A stretch of 64,000 nucleotides of DNA from NCBI RefSeq assembly GCF_004331155.1, contig NZ_SJNZ01000011.1:47724-111723 (forward strand), read 5' to 3'. The translations under genes and the position numbers were made by a program. Source of the DNA: Acinetobacter terrestris (lineage in GTDB: Bacteria > Pseudomonadota > Gammaproteobacteria > Pseudomonadales > Moraxellaceae). The notes beneath the pieces were generated by a model, which saw only the letters and a list, made by a program, of their open reading frames with translations, was not told where the DNA came from and did not search any database. Every line of letters starts with the position of its first letter. The stretch's first letter is position 1. Of the stretch, positions 39,390-48,525 are shown piece by piece.

Positions 39390-39717
39390 TAGCGCTAAAT
39401 ACACGACTCTAAATTTATGAAGCCTATTTGTGCAGGCTATTTGAAATAATGGATTGGATGAAATCTGGTCAATGCTTCGTAATGAATGAAAACTCCAGGG
39501 AAATTCCAGTCCAATCATGATGTTTTGAAGTAGTCTCAGGATCACAATATCTGGTTTTTTGAGTTTAAAAAATATTTAAAAATAAAAATATCAACTTTAA
39601 AAATAAGTAGTTAGTTTTTATATAAAAATTAATTTTTAGCAGTAACTATTTTAGGTATAAAATGGCGAGCATATTTGTAATTTTTTTTAGTCCTCGTATT
39701 TGTAACAAGGCACTTTT
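39390..39717. other. 328-bp intergenic region
   Basis: AT-rich DNA without a credible ORF. The right half should contain the sstT promoter; AAGG lies nine bases before the sstT ATG. I see no RNA gene. Confidence 0.5.
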
Positions 39718-40911
39718 ATGTTCACTGCTTTAATGCGTTTGAGTTTAGTCTCCCGAATTATTATCGCCATTATTTTAGGTATTGGTGTTGCTGTTTTGTT
39801 CCCTAATGTGGCTCCCTATTTAAGCCTGTTGGGCGACTTGTTTATTAAAGCGCTTAAATCTGTTGCCCCTATATTGGTTTTTGTATTGGTTCTATCGTCT
39901 ATTGCGAATTTTAAAGTCGGACATAGCGCGAAAATCAAACCGATTATGGTGATGTATGGTGCTGGGATGTTTTTGGCTGCGTTAAGTGCAGTGATTGCCA
40001 GTATCGTTTTTCCAAGTACCCTGTTTCTGGATATCCCTGCAAATACAGACTTGCAACCACCTGGTAGCCTGATTGAAATCTTAAAGAACCTGCTTTTAAG
40101 TTTTGTGGCGAACCCGGTTGTGGCAATTAGTGAAGCGAACTTTATTGGTATTTTGGCTTGGGCTGTTGCTTTGGGTGCTGGATTCCGTCATGCCAATGAC
40201 ACCACGAAAGTGCTCTTAACCGATGCTGCAAATGCGGTAAATACAGTGATTCGTCTGGTGATTAATTTTGCCCCGGTGGGTATTTTTGGTCTGGTGGCTG
40301 TTACAGTTGCAGAAGCTGGATTAAGTACCTTTGAAAGCTATGCGCAATTATTGGCTGTGCTGATTGGCACGATGTTCTTTGTTGCATTGGTGGTTAATCC
40401 AATTATGGTCGCCTTTGTTACCCGTGCAAATCCTTATCCACTGGTGTTTAAATGTCTACGTGAAAGTGGGATTACCGCATTCTTCACCCGTAGTTCGGCA
40501 GCAAATATTCCAGTGAACCTGGATTTGGCCAAACGTTTAGGTGTGAGCGAATCTACTGCCAGTGTGGCTATTCCGCTCGGTGCTACGATTAATATGGCAG
40601 GTGCTTCAGTGACCATTACCGTGCTCACCTTGGCCACTGTAAATACCTTGGGTATTTCGGTTGATTTCAGCACCATGCTGGTTTTATCTGTACTTGCAGC
40701 TATTTCAGCATGTGGCGCATCTGGTGTTGCCGGCGGTTCTTTACTGCTTATTCCAGTGGCTTGTGGCTTATTTGGCATTAGTTCAGATATCGCCATGCAA
40801 GTGGTTGCGATCGGTATGGTCATCAGTGTGTTGCAAGATTCAACTGAAACGGCATTAAATTCTTCTACAGATGTGCTATTTACTGCTGCTGTAGACCGCG
40901 GTTTAGATTAA
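39718..40911 (+). CDS. sstT: serine/threonine:Na+ symporter SstT
   Basis: A 397-residue DAACS-family (glutamate transporter fold) symporter. Motifs are the serine-rich hairpin [11 protein letters not shown] (about 260), [12 protein letters not shown] (about 285), the second hairpin [17 protein letters not shown] and [18 protein letters not shown]. It imports Ser/Thr with Na+. The length is slightly under the E. coli protein (414). It is 32 bp before a DUF1275 gene, possibly one operon. Confidence 0.92.
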   Translation: MFTALMRLSLVSRIIIAIILGIGVAVLFPNVAPYLSLLGDLFIKALKSVAPILVFVLVLSSIANFKVGHSAKIKPIMVMYGAGMFLAALSAVIASIVFPSTLFLDIPANTDLQPPGSLIEILKNLLLSFVANPVVAISEANFIGILAWAVALGAGFRHANDTTKVLLTDAANAVNTVIRLVINFAPVGIFGLVAVTVAEAGLSTFESYAQLLAVLIGTMFFVALVVNPIMVAFVTRANPYPLVFKCLRESGITAFFTRSSAANIPVNLDLAKRLGVSESTASVAIPLGATINMAGASVTITVLTLATVNTLGISVDFSTMLVLSVLAAISACGASGVAGGSLLLIPVACGLFGISSDIAMQVVAIGMVISVLQDSTETALNSSTDVLFTAAVDRGLD

Positions 40912-40943
40912 GATAGTCATTATTAAGATTTTTTTATGACGTT

Positions 40944-41618
40944 ATGCCTCTTCAAACTTTACCGCTTTGGGTTCAACTAGGTGCTTTTTTTCTTGCAATG
41001 AATGCAGGAATGATTAACGTCCTCGGACTGGTGACCGTTTTGCATCAGTCCGTTTCACATATGACCGGTAATGTCAGCATGTTAGCCATGGCCTTGCTGC
41101 ATTGGCAACCTGAACAGATCCTCTACCTGGGCCTGGTTGTCCTGTGTTATGTGATCGGTTCATGTTATAGCGGATTAATACTGGGAAATAGCCACTTTAG
41201 CTTAGGGCGCCGTTATGGTTTCCCTTTAAGCCTGGTGGCTTTTTTCATTCTCCTGTGCTGGTTCCTATTACCGTATTTCCCCCGTTACGCACTGCTTTGG
41301 GCATGTGTGGCGATGGGAGTACAAAATGCCATGTTCAGTCATTATAAAGGCACGATTATTCGAACCACCCATTTATCTGGTGTTTTGACCGATTTAGGTT
41401 TAGCGTTAGGTTATCGCTTACGTGGCTTGGATGTAGACCGCAGACGGATTATTCTACATTTAGCCATTTTATTTGGATTTTTCGTGGGTGGCTTAGTTGC
41501 CAGCCTGATTTATCCTTATTTAAAATTAAATTCATTCCTCATCCCTGCGCTGTTAAGTTGGACGCTTAGCGCCGTATATTGGATTATTTATTTTCGTTAT
41601 CGACGTATTCAAGAGTAG
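40944..41618 (+). CDS. YoaK/DUF1275 family membrane protein
   Basis: A 224-residue protein with about six membrane segments. The DUF1275 pattern is present: AGMINVLGLVTVLHQSVSHMTGN near residue 22, and a later GVQNAMFSHYKGTIIRTTHLSG. Function is unknown in the family. It follows sstT by 32 bp and precedes a DUF2058 gene by 14 bp. Confidence 0.85.
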   Translation: MPLQTLPLWVQLGAFFLAMNAGMINVLGLVTVLHQSVSHMTGNVSMLAMALLHWQPEQILYLGLVVLCYVIGSCYSGLILGNSHFSLGRRYGFPLSLVAFFILLCWFLLPYFPRYALLWACVAMGVQNAMFSHYKGTIIRTTHLSGVLTDLGLALGYRLRGLDVDRRRIILHLAILFGFFVGGLVASLIYPYLKLNSFLIPALLSWTLSAVYWIIYFRYRRIQE

Positions 41619-41632
41619 TTTCGGAATTTATT

Positions 41633-42169
41633 ATGGTCAAAAATGCATTACAGGCTCAATTGCTAAAAGCGGGTTTAGTCGATAATAAAAAGGCTAAAAA
41701 ACTGTCTAAACAGGCTGTACATGAGCAGCGTACTGGACAAAGCAACGAAGCTGAATTGAAGGCGAAAATTGCGCAAGACAAGCAAAAAAAACTCGCGAAA
41801 GATCAAGCTTTGGATTTAGAGAAGAAACGTCTGCTGCAAGGCAAAGAATTAAAAGCTGCCATTATCCAAATGATCAATCAGCATAAAATTCGCGACATAG
41901 ACGGCGAAGTGTCTTATCAATTTATTGATGAGAGCAAAATCAAAAAGATTTATCTGAATCAGCAAATTTATAATGCGTTGGTTTCAGGCTCCTTGGTGAT
42001 TGCCAAAGAAAGCGAGGGTTATGCTGTTTTGCCTAAAGCCCTGGCAGATCGTATTAATGACAAAATGGAAGGCTTTATTATTGTCAATAATTCTGAAAAG
42101 AATGAACAGATTACTGATGAAGAAGATCCTTATGCAGCTTACGTGATCCCTGATGATTTGATGTGGTAA
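41633..42169 (+). CDS. DUF2058 family protein
   Basis: A 178-residue YaiL-like cytosolic protein. The N-terminal half is highly charged and helical (KNALQAQLLKAGLVDNKKAK, then EAELKAKIAQDKQKKLAKD). The C-terminal half is a small folded domain (VSYQFIDESKIKKIYLNQQ, then VLPKALADRI). ATG 41633 is chosen because the longer frame overlaps the DUF1275 coding end. Function unknown; relatives are nucleoprotein- or polysome-associated. Confidence 0.83.
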   Translation: MVKNALQAQLLKAGLVDNKKAKKLSKQAVHEQRTGQSNEAELKAKIAQDKQKKLAKDQALDLEKKRLLQGKELKAAIIQMINQHKIRDIDGEVSYQFIDESKIKKIYLNQQIYNALVSGSLVIAKESEGYAVLPKALADRINDKMEGFIIVNNSEKNEQITDEEDPYAAYVIPDDLMW

Positions 42170-42195
42170 GTTCGACATCTGTCATTAGAAAGAGC

Positions 42196-42219
42196 GATGC
42201 CAATATCTGTATTGGCATC
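42196..42219 (+). terminator. hairpin after DUF2058 gene
   Basis: A perfect 10-bp stem GATGCCAATA/TATTGGCATC with a TCTG loop. No T-run follows, so it may be a weak or Rho-assisted terminator. Confidence 0.5.
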
Positions 42220-42402
42220 CACTACAAACCCAAAACAAGCTTGAGTAAAATTTCAAAAATACGCATAGCCTGATTTCAACATTCCATACGGTCGTTAATT
42301 CAGTTTGATTTCATGTAGCTAAAACGTTATTTTTAACCATAAATAAAACATAACTATATAAACTATAAAGAATTTTTAAATTTATATTTTGAGGGTGTAC
42401 TT

Positions 42403-43677
42403 TTGCAGCATTTTGCTTTTATCCAGAATATTCAGGATTGGTCAGATCAATATCCATGGTTAGAGATGCTGACCTCTTTAAGTATCTTGATTTTACTGGC
42501 TGTTCTTGCAAACTTTATTGCCAAGCAAGTGGTGGTTGGGGGTATTCGTAAACTAGTCACCAAGATGAAGTCGGCTAATTCGAGCATTTTTGCCCAGCAT
42601 AGCGTCATTCGCCGTATTTCAAATATCGTACCTGCCATTGTCATTATGAACGGCATCGTGACTGTTCCGCACCTTTCAGACAAAGTGGTGACCTTTGTTC
42701 AAATGGGCGCACAAGCCTTTATTTTCCTGACCCTGGCGCTAGCCATCAGTGAATTTTTAAGTATTTTTAACCTGATTTATCAACGTAATCCGAAATCGAG
42801 AAATAAGCCGATTAAAGGTTATTTACAGCTGATCAAGCTACTTATCTTTATTGTCTGTGGCTTGATGATCTTAGGCACCTTCCTGAAAAAAGACGTCTTT
42901 ACCTTGCTGGCAGGCTTTGGTGCCATGGCTGCGGTGCTGATGTTGGTGTTCCAAAATACCATTCTGTCTCTGGTCGCTTCAGTGCAGATTTCATCTTATG
43001 ACATGGTGCGTATAGGTGACTGGATTGAAATGCCGACTCTGAATGCAGATGGCGATGTCATTGATATGTCATTACATACCATTACCGTGCAAAATTTTGA
43101 TAAGACGCTGACCACTATTCCAACCAACAAACTGGTGACGGATACCTTTAAAAACTGGCGTGGTATGGCTTCTGCCGGTGTACGCCGCATCAAACGCTCC
43201 ATCTATATTGATCAGAGTAGCGTGCACTTTATGACGGATAAAGAGCAACAAAAACTCAAAGAATTTTTATTGCTCGATCAATACTTAAATACCAAACATA
43301 GTGAACTGGAAAGCTTCAATCAGCAGTTGTCGAATCAGGCTTCATATAATCAGCGGCGTTTAACCAATTTAGGCACATTTCGTGCCTATATGGAATTTTA
43401 TTTAAATCAGCATCCGGGCATCGCGCAAAATCAGTCTTTAATTATTCGCCAATTACAACCGACCAGTGAAGGTTTGCCACTGGAGATTTACGCTTTTACC
43501 AATACGACGGTATGGAAGGATTACGAGGCGATCCAATCGGATATCTTTGATCATCTGATTGCGATTATTCCTGAGTTTGGCTTGAAAGTTTATCAGGCCC
43601 CTTCTGGTGCCGATTTTAAGCAATTCGCGGCTGCTTCAGCACCAGCAGCAGAATCAAACCATCAATTTATGAATTAA
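42403..43677 (+). CDS. YbdG-like mechanosensitive channel (MscS family)
   Basis: A 424-residue MscS-superfamily protein. Five N-terminal helices lead to the pore helix LAGFGAMAAVLMLVFQNTIL (about 166-185) and the MscS beta domain (ISSYDMVRIGDWIEMP, about 197-212). A C-terminal domain like E. coli YbdG (415 residues) follows. The start is TTG with GAGGGTG seven bases upstream; no better start was found. The role is probably osmotic adjustment. It ends in a strong terminator. Confidence 0.87.
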   Translation: MQHFAFIQNIQDWSDQYPWLEMLTSLSILILLAVLANFIAKQVVVGGIRKLVTKMKSANSSIFAQHSVIRRISNIVPAIVIMNGIVTVPHLSDKVVTFVQMGAQAFIFLTLALAISEFLSIFNLIYQRNPKSRNKPIKGYLQLIKLLIFIVCGLMILGTFLKKDVFTLLAGFGAMAAVLMLVFQNTILSLVASVQISSYDMVRIGDWIEMPTLNADGDVIDMSLHTITVQNFDKTLTTIPTNKLVTDTFKNWRGMASAGVRRIKRSIYIDQSSVHFMTDKEQQKLKEFLLLDQYLNTKHSELESFNQQLSNQASYNQRRLTNLGTFRAYMEFYLNQHPGIAQNQSLIIRQLQPTSEGLPLEIYAFTNTTVWKDYEAIQSDIFDHLIAIIPEFGLKVYQAPSGADFKQFAAASAPAAESNHQFMN

Positions 43678-43736
43678 GTTTTCCATAAGCATTCCTTAAG
43701 CATACTTATTTTAAATGTCGAACTTATGCTGACTTT

Positions 43737-43764
43737 AAAAAACCCCTCAATTGAGGGGTTTTTT
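43737..43764. terminator. bidirectional intrinsic terminator
   Basis: A 28-bp perfect palindrome built of A6, ACCCCTCAATTGAGGGGT core and T6. It closes the channel gene and serves the minus-strand small gene downstream. Confidence 0.88.
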
Positions 43765-43900
43765 ATATCATTTAATTTTTCGCATTTATTATTTTTAAAT
43801 GAATTAATTTTTAAATACCTGAATTGAAGATTCGAGGAAAGTTTTGATTTTTATTATCCTATGAATCTTCAAGTTTCCAATTCGATTATTTCTTGGCATT

Positions 43901-44038
43901 TTACTGTCGAAGATGTTGGTTGGGTTGATCAGGCTGTGGATTGGGAGGATTGGGTTCTTTCTTTTCATCTGGCTGTTGATGGGACTCAATGTGCTGGTTT
44001 GGCTGATCGGGTTGCGGAATTTGTGGTTGAATGCTCAT
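43901..44038 (-). CDS. small Pro/Gln-rich protein (45 aa)
   Basis: A 45-codon gene found by eye. It starts MSIQPQIPQPDQPNQH and contains a second near-copy of PQPDQPNQH near its end, separated by a charged EKKEPNPP segment. It is hydrophilic, has no hydrophobic core and is presumably disordered. AAGGAGG lies nine bases before the ATG, a very strong ribosome site. The internal duplication and strong translation signal support a real gene. The function is not known; small hydrophilic stress proteins of Acinetobacter have this character. It shares an upstream element with the small ORF at 45715-45783. Confidence 0.7.
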   Translation of the reverse strand: MSIQPQIPQPDQPNQHIESHQQPDEKKEPNPPNPQPDQPNQHLRQ

Positions 44039-44121
44039 GTTTAACGGCCTCCTTTTCGATTTTGAATCTCTATCGCCTTGATCACGACACTCTCAATGTA
44101 CCCTTTCTCCTGCTTTATCTC

Positions 44122-44154
44122 AGCCTCAGTTTGTGTCAGTTTCCTTCATTGTAA
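44122..44154 (-). repeat. duplicated upstream element, copy A
   Basis: On the minus strand TTACAATGAAGGAAACTGA and the following bases to AGGCT match copy B (45865-45897), with 17 of 19 identities in the first block. It lies 116 bp before the ATG of the Pro/Gln-rich gene. Confidence 0.6.
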
Positions 44155-44335
44155 ATACGAGAACTGCATGCTGTTGATTTGTAATTACACTGTATCCCCT
44201 ACGCTCACAATCATTACTTGAACTCACTTCCTTTTAACAGTGTGACCACCATTCATAATCTAAAACGCCTTCACTTACACCCGATTCACTGTTTAATTTA
44301 AGTACAAGTTTAATATTTGTCTAAGGTGAGATCGA

Positions 44336-44587
44336 ATGGCAAAATACTGTATAAAAATGGAAGGAAAATTTTTAGCTTATCGTGATCTGTTGAATGATCT
44401 ATATTCTTGAACCAGCTCCAATTGGGATCAAACCATGGGTAAATCCTGGTATTGGACGAACGATAATCTAGTCGCAAAACAGTTTGATGATCAGCGCGAT
44501 GCAAGTTCGTTTCTTAATATGAAACAAGGACATTTCTGGAACGGTGCGGCTGTTGAGGAATTGGTTTATGAACCTAGCTACATTTAA
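44336..44587 (+). pseudogene. small gene interrupted by one in-frame TGA
   Basis: ATG at 44336 has AAGGTGAG eight bases upstream. The frame MAKYCIKMEGKFLAYRDLLN... runs 24 codons to TGA at 44408-44410. The same frame then continues for 58 sense codons (TSSNWDQTMGKSWYWTNDN, ending LVYEPSYI) before TAA. One Trp/Arg-to-stop change would restore an 83-residue protein. The aromatic-rich C-terminal half has clear protein-like composition. I read it as a recent pseudogene or a sequencing error; downstream reinitiation at ATG 44435 is possible. Confidence 0.65.
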
Positions 44588-44684
44588 CTTGCAGTTTAGC
44601 TTGCAAAATACAGCTCTCACTTGAGGGCTTTTAAACAGTATCAAGATAAAAATAAGATTTAATTACTATATCGAATATGCAAAC

Positions 44685-44720
44685 AAAAAAACCAACCTTT
44701 AAGATTCAAAAGGTTGGTTT
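44685..44720 (-). terminator. terminator of glycine-zipper gene
   Basis: An 11-bp stem AACCAACCTTT/AAAGGTTGGTT followed on the minus strand by a run of T. Confidence 0.85.
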
Positions 44721-44748
44721 AGATGTGATTATTTTATTTGAGTCGCGA

Positions 44749-45264
44749 CTAGGGACGCAAACGGTTCCATGCATCACGTGAAGCATGCTTAGCTTCATCC
44801 CAAGACAGGCGGGATTCTGCTTTTGACTGTTCCCATTTAGTCCGAAGATCTGGCTCTACATCGTCAAACCTTTTGGATGAATCATACGCAGATGAATCCT
44901 CATAACCGACACGATAGGCATGCCGATAATCGCGATCATAATCCAAATCCGGATAAGTATTTTGTGTGGACTTATAATAGGGCTGATGAGCACTGTTTTC
45001 ACGCCAGTAGGTATCTTCAACAGTAGGATCCATCGCTTCACCTGCTGCGCTGCCGGCGACACCCCCCACGATTGCACCCACCGCTCCACCCACTAGAGCT
45101 CCGATTGGGCCACCTGCACTACCGATTGCGGCACCGGCAGCCGCTGCACCTGCAGCACCTACACCTGTTCCCACTGGGTGTGCGTCTCGCTCATCATCAT
45201 CATTTAAATCTTTTCTTGCGTCATTTCGATTGTTTTTAATACGCTCATCATCAGGATTGGCCAT
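44749..45264 (-). CDS. glycine-zipper domain protein
   Basis: A 171-residue protein. The start is moved to ATG 45264 (MANPDDERIKNNRNDARKDL), with AAGGAG upstream; the 20 extra residues of the longer ORF look non-coding. A charged N-terminus is followed by a glycine-zipper hairpin (about 32-77, AAGAAAAGAAIGSAGGPIGA and GGAVGAIVGGVAGSAAGEAM). A tyrosine/aspartate-rich tail comes next and an amphipathic C-terminal helix (RLSWDEAKHASRDAWNRLR). Glycine zippers insert in or span membranes. There is no signal peptide, so cytoplasmic or inner-membrane association during stress is inferred. Confidence 0.8.
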   Translation of the reverse strand: MANPDDERIKNNRNDARKDLNDDDERDAHPVGTGVGAAGAAAAGAAIGSAGGPIGALVGGAVGAIVGGVAGSAAGEAMDPTVEDTYWRENSAHQPYYKSTQNTYPDLDYDRDYRHAYRVGYEDSSAYDSSKRFDDVEPDLRTKWEQSKAESRLSWDEAKHASRDAWNRLRP

Positions 45265-45404
45265 CTTTTTTCTCCTTATAACATTAGGGTGTTTAGGGAA
45301 ATTGGCGGTTCTAGCCAGTTTCACTTATCCAGGTTCTCATCAAAAAAGCTTTTCGTTTAAATTGATTGCTAGAAATCATCCATCTTTTGCATTGTCATTT
45401 GGGG

Positions 45405-45575
45405 CTATGCGCTTGAGCTTAGCTTGTTCACAGGGCTAACCAGCATACTGCCTTGGTCATTCCCCATATTTCCCATGTTTTCATCTTTATTTCGTTCATA
45501 GAGGGAATAAAGAATGACTGCCACGATGACAGCGATGATGACAGCAATGATAATTTTTACGTCTTTTGAGTTCAT
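45405..45575 (-). CDS. 56-residue single-pass membrane peptide
   Basis: Found by eye. MNSKDVKIIIAVIIAVIVAV begins a hydrophobic helix (about 7-24) followed by a polar Asn/Met-rich tail (ERNKDENMGNMGNDQG). AAAAGGAAAG lies about eight bases before the ATG. It precedes the glycine-zipper gene on the same strand by 140 bp. This type of short membrane protein is common near stress genes. Function unknown. Confidence 0.7.
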   Translation of the reverse strand: MNSKDVKIIIAVIIAVIVAVILYSLYERNKDENMGNMGNDQGSMLVSPVNKLSSSA

Positions 45576-45714
45576 ATTATTCTTTCCTTTTGATTAATAA
45601 GGATAAATATAAATAATGAAACTATAAATCTGACAAAACTTTGAGCAGGAAAAAAAATCATGAATAAGCATTAGTATTCAGGATCGTTATCGAGCAAAGT
45701 TTTATTTCTGTTGT

Positions 45715-45783
45715 TTATACGGATGTTCTTGTTAATTGGGCTGTTTTTTTCAGATTTTGTTGAGCTGGTTCTCGCGTCGTCAT
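45715..45783 (-). CDS. 22-codon ORF with strong ribosome site
   Basis: ATG at 45783 has AGGAGG seven bases upstream, stronger than for most genes here. The frame encodes MTTREPAQQNLKKTAQ and six more residues. Its upstream region duplicates that of the Pro/Gln-rich small gene. It may be a genuine micropeptide or the surviving 5' end of a longer small gene. Confidence 0.45.
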   Translation of the reverse strand: MTTREPAQQNLKKTAQLTRTSV

Positions 45784-45864
45784 TTATATACCTCCTATAC
45801 TTGTTTAGGATCTACCGCACTCATTACGCCTTTATTTACTCTACTCTTTATATTTCATTCACCA

Positions 45865-45897
45865 AGCCTGCATCTGTTTCAATTTCCTTCAATGTAA
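45865..45897 (-). repeat. duplicated upstream element, copy B
   Basis: Partner of copy A (44122-44154). TTACATTGAAGGAAATTGA and following bases to AGGCT lie 114 bp before the ATG of the 22-codon ORF, almost the same spacing as in copy A. Confidence 0.6.
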
Positions 45898-46671
45898 GCC
45901 TGATCAATATATATGATTGATCTACAACGTATACATTTTGAATTGATTAACATTTATTACTAAAACCCTAACAAGACTCAAGCAATACAGCACATAATAA
46001 ATCAATATCACCGAATGCTTTAATCCCTTTACCCCTCATGAGAACTTTAATTTAAATTATTGTTTTTAAATGAATATTTTTAAATTTCAAAGATTTATAT
46101 TAAATCTTAAAGTGCCCATTGATTGCTTGGTAGAGACTATTTCTTAGTAGAGAGTATGTTGTTCGACTTTCTTGATCGCGCTCATTATTTGCTCTTATTG
46201 CTGCATGGTGAAAGAGTGAAGGAATCTATAAAAACTTATGCTAGAGCGTACCTAGCGAAATAGACTAGCAAAACAGAAAATCTTTTGGCCAAATTCAGCA
46301 TAGGATAGTAGAGATCAATCGTATATTTTTGTGTTGATCCGCTCTATAGAATTACTTGGATTTAGTTCGATTTCATGTTTTTAAGCCAATTATTAGTCTT
46401 GTAGAATGTGCCAAAAGTTTAACTCTTTTTATAATCTTGTTAGTTTTTAAAATTGCTACCAATTTTGGTGCAATATCTTAAAATATCCTCGGTAAGCTTT
46501 AGTTATTTTTCCTACTGTGATGTAAATGAGAGCCTAAACATAAACGTTATGCATAGATGCTGATTTACAGCGATTTGAAAAGGCTTGAAGCGTTAATATC
46601 GAATACTGTTTATACTGTAAAAATCGCATAATACCGATATTGAATTATTTGAATAAAATGGAGCGTCACCC
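45898..46671. other. 774-bp gene-poor region
   Basis: AT-rich, no long ORF. One 35-codon frame (46156-46263, starting MLFDFLDRAHYLLLLLHGER) has only a weak AGAGAG upstream and is not called. The right end must hold the promoter of the ABC transporter; no clean -35/-10 pair was assigned. Confidence 0.5.
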
Positions 46672-48525
46672 ATGTTGCAGTGGTTTGAAAAACTGGTCGA
46701 TCCTTACCCATCCAAAGGTTTAAACGAACCACTTCCAACGCGATTTTTCCCTTTTGTATGGCAAGCTGCAACGGGTGTTCGCCGCTATTTGCTGTTACTG
46801 GTGCTATGTACTGCAGGCGCGGCGAGTTTTGAAGCTGTACTGTATGCCAAAATTGGCGATTTGGTGAACTGGTTGAGCAAGAGTCAACCTGAAACATTTT
46901 TAGCCGAACATACACAAAACTTGACCCTTTTAACCGGTATTTTGCTGGCCAATATTTTATTCGCCAGCATGCAATCGATTATCAAGCATCAAATTTTATA
47001 TAGCACCTTCCCCATGCGCCTGCGTTGGCGCTTTCACAACCTGCTTCTGCTGCAAAGTCTGGATTTTTTCCATAATGATTTTGCCGGTCGCCTATCTGCC
47101 AAAGTGATGCAAACCTCACTTGCAATACGTGAGTTCTGGGTGATTTTAGGTGACATGCTGGCCTATGTGCTGATTTACTTTGTCACCATCAGTGTTGTTC
47201 TGGGCGCGATCTCCCCGCTGCTGATTTTGCCGCTGATGCTGTGGTTGCTGCTGTTTATTATTGCTGCCTGCTATTTCATTCCACGTTTAAGTCAAATTTC
47301 CAATAAACAGGCGGATGCACGTGCGGTAATGACCGGTCGCGTAACAGATGCCTATACCAATATCCAGACCGTGAAACTCTTTGCCCATGCGGGGCGTGAA
47401 AGTCAATATGCCAAAGAATCCATGCAAGGCTTCATGATCACCGTTTATAAGCAAATGCGCTTAGGTGTGCAGTATGAAATCAGCATTAATTTACTCAGTA
47501 TAGTTTTATATGTGGGCGTTTTGGGAACCGCTCTTTGGCTCTGGATCAATGGCCAAGCTCAGCTGGGGATTATTGCTGCGACTACCGCAATGATCTTAAA
47601 ACTCAACAGCATTGCTGAATTTATGATGTGGCAATCTTCTGCTTTATTTGAAAATGTCGGTACCATTCAAGACGGCATGAAAACCATGGGTCGCCCAATC
47701 AGCATTCAAGACAAGCAAGATGCCAAGCCTTTACAGGTGTCACAGGGTGAAATCAAGTTTGAAGATGTCAGCTTTGCCTATAACAATAGAAATGTGATTG
47801 ATCATTTAAATTTAACCATCAAGCCCGGTGAAAAAATTGGCATCGTTGGCCGTTCCGGTGCAGGTAAATCGACCCTGATTCAATTGTTACTGCATTTTTA
47901 TGATCTCAACCAAGGTCGTATTTCGATTGACGGTCAAAACATTGAAGATGTGACTCAGGACAGTTTGCGCAAAAGCATTGCCTTGGTGACTCAAGACACC
48001 TCTTTATTGCACCGCACGGTCGCTGAAAATATTAAATATGGTCGTCCACATGCCACAGATGAAGAAATGTTTGAGGCCGTCCGCAAAGCCAAAGCCGAAG
48101 ATTTCATTCCCCAGCTGACCGACTTGCGTGGTAAAACGGGTTATGAAGCCTATGTCGGTGAACGTGGTGTCAAACTCTCTGGTGGGCAACGTCAACGTGT
48201 GGCCATTGCACGGGTATTTTTAAAAGATGCACCAATCCTCATTTTAGATGAAGCGACCAGTGCTTTAGACTCTGAAGTTGAAGCAGCCATTCAATCCAGT
48301 TTGGATGACTTGATGGAAGGTAAAACCGTTATTGCCATTGCCCATCGCCTGTCGACCATTGCTCAAATGGATCGTTTGGTTGTACTGGATGAAGGCAAAA
48401 TAGTGGAACAAGGCACGCATGATGAACTTGTGGCGCTGAATGGTATTTATGCGCAGTTGTGGCAAAGACAAACTGGCAGTTTCTTGATAGAACAACAGGC
48501 ATTGAAGAAAAAGGAAGCGCATTAA
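46672..48525 (+). CDS. ABC exporter, fused permease/ATPase
   Basis: A 617-residue half-transporter. Six helices occupy about 35-330. The ATPase domain (about 360-600) has Walker A GRSGAGKST, Q-loop VTQDTSLL, signature LSGGQRQR, Walker B ILILDEATSALD and the H-loop in IAHRLST. The substrate is unknown; the sequence resembles MsbA/MdlB-type multidrug or lipid exporters. Its stop overlaps the start of a MaoC-family gene by one base (TAATG), so the two are co-translated. Confidence 0.88.
   Translation: MLQWFEKLVDPYPSKGLNEPLPTRFFPFVWQAATGVRRYLLLLVLCTAGAASFEAVLYAKIGDLVNWLSKSQPETFLAEHTQNLTLLTGILLANILFASMQSIIKHQILYSTFPMRLRWRFHNLLLLQSLDFFHNDFAGRLSAKVMQTSLAIREFWVILGDMLAYVLIYFVTISVVLGAISPLLILPLMLWLLLFIIAACYFIPRLSQISNKQADARAVMTGRVTDAYTNIQTVKLFAHAGRESQYAKESMQGFMITVYKQMRLGVQYEISINLLSIVLYVGVLGTALWLWINGQAQLGIIAATTAMILKLNSIAEFMMWQSSALFENVGTIQDGMKTMGRPISIQDKQDAKPLQVSQGEIKFEDVSFAYNNRNVIDHLNLTIKPGEKIGIVGRSGAGKSTLIQLLLHFYDLNQGRISIDGQNIEDVTQDSLRKSIALVTQDTSLLHRTVAENIKYGRPHATDEEMFEAVRKAKAEDFIPQLTDLRGKTGYEAYVGERGVKLSGGQRQRVAIARVFLKDAPILILDEATSALDSEVEAAIQSSLDDLMEGKTVIAIAHRLSTIAQMDRLVVLDEGKIVEQGTHDELVALNGIYAQLWQRQTGSFLIEQQALKKKEAH

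Noticed and set aside
42403..42405. later ATG start for the mechanosensitive channel
   Set aside because: The first ATG in frame would remove most of the first helix. TTG with GAGGGTG at good spacing is preferred.
43861..44154. 97-codon plus-strand ORF
   Set aside because: It is the antisense of the Pro/Gln-rich small gene, whose strong ribosome site and repeat structure make the minus strand the coding one.
44408..44410. UGA as selenocysteine codon
   Set aside because: No SECIS-like stem or selenoprotein family is recognisable. A simple nonsense change or base-call error is more likely.
46156..46263. 35-codon ORF starting MLFDFLDRAHYLL
   Set aside because: Weak ribosome site and no recognisable family, so not called as a gene.
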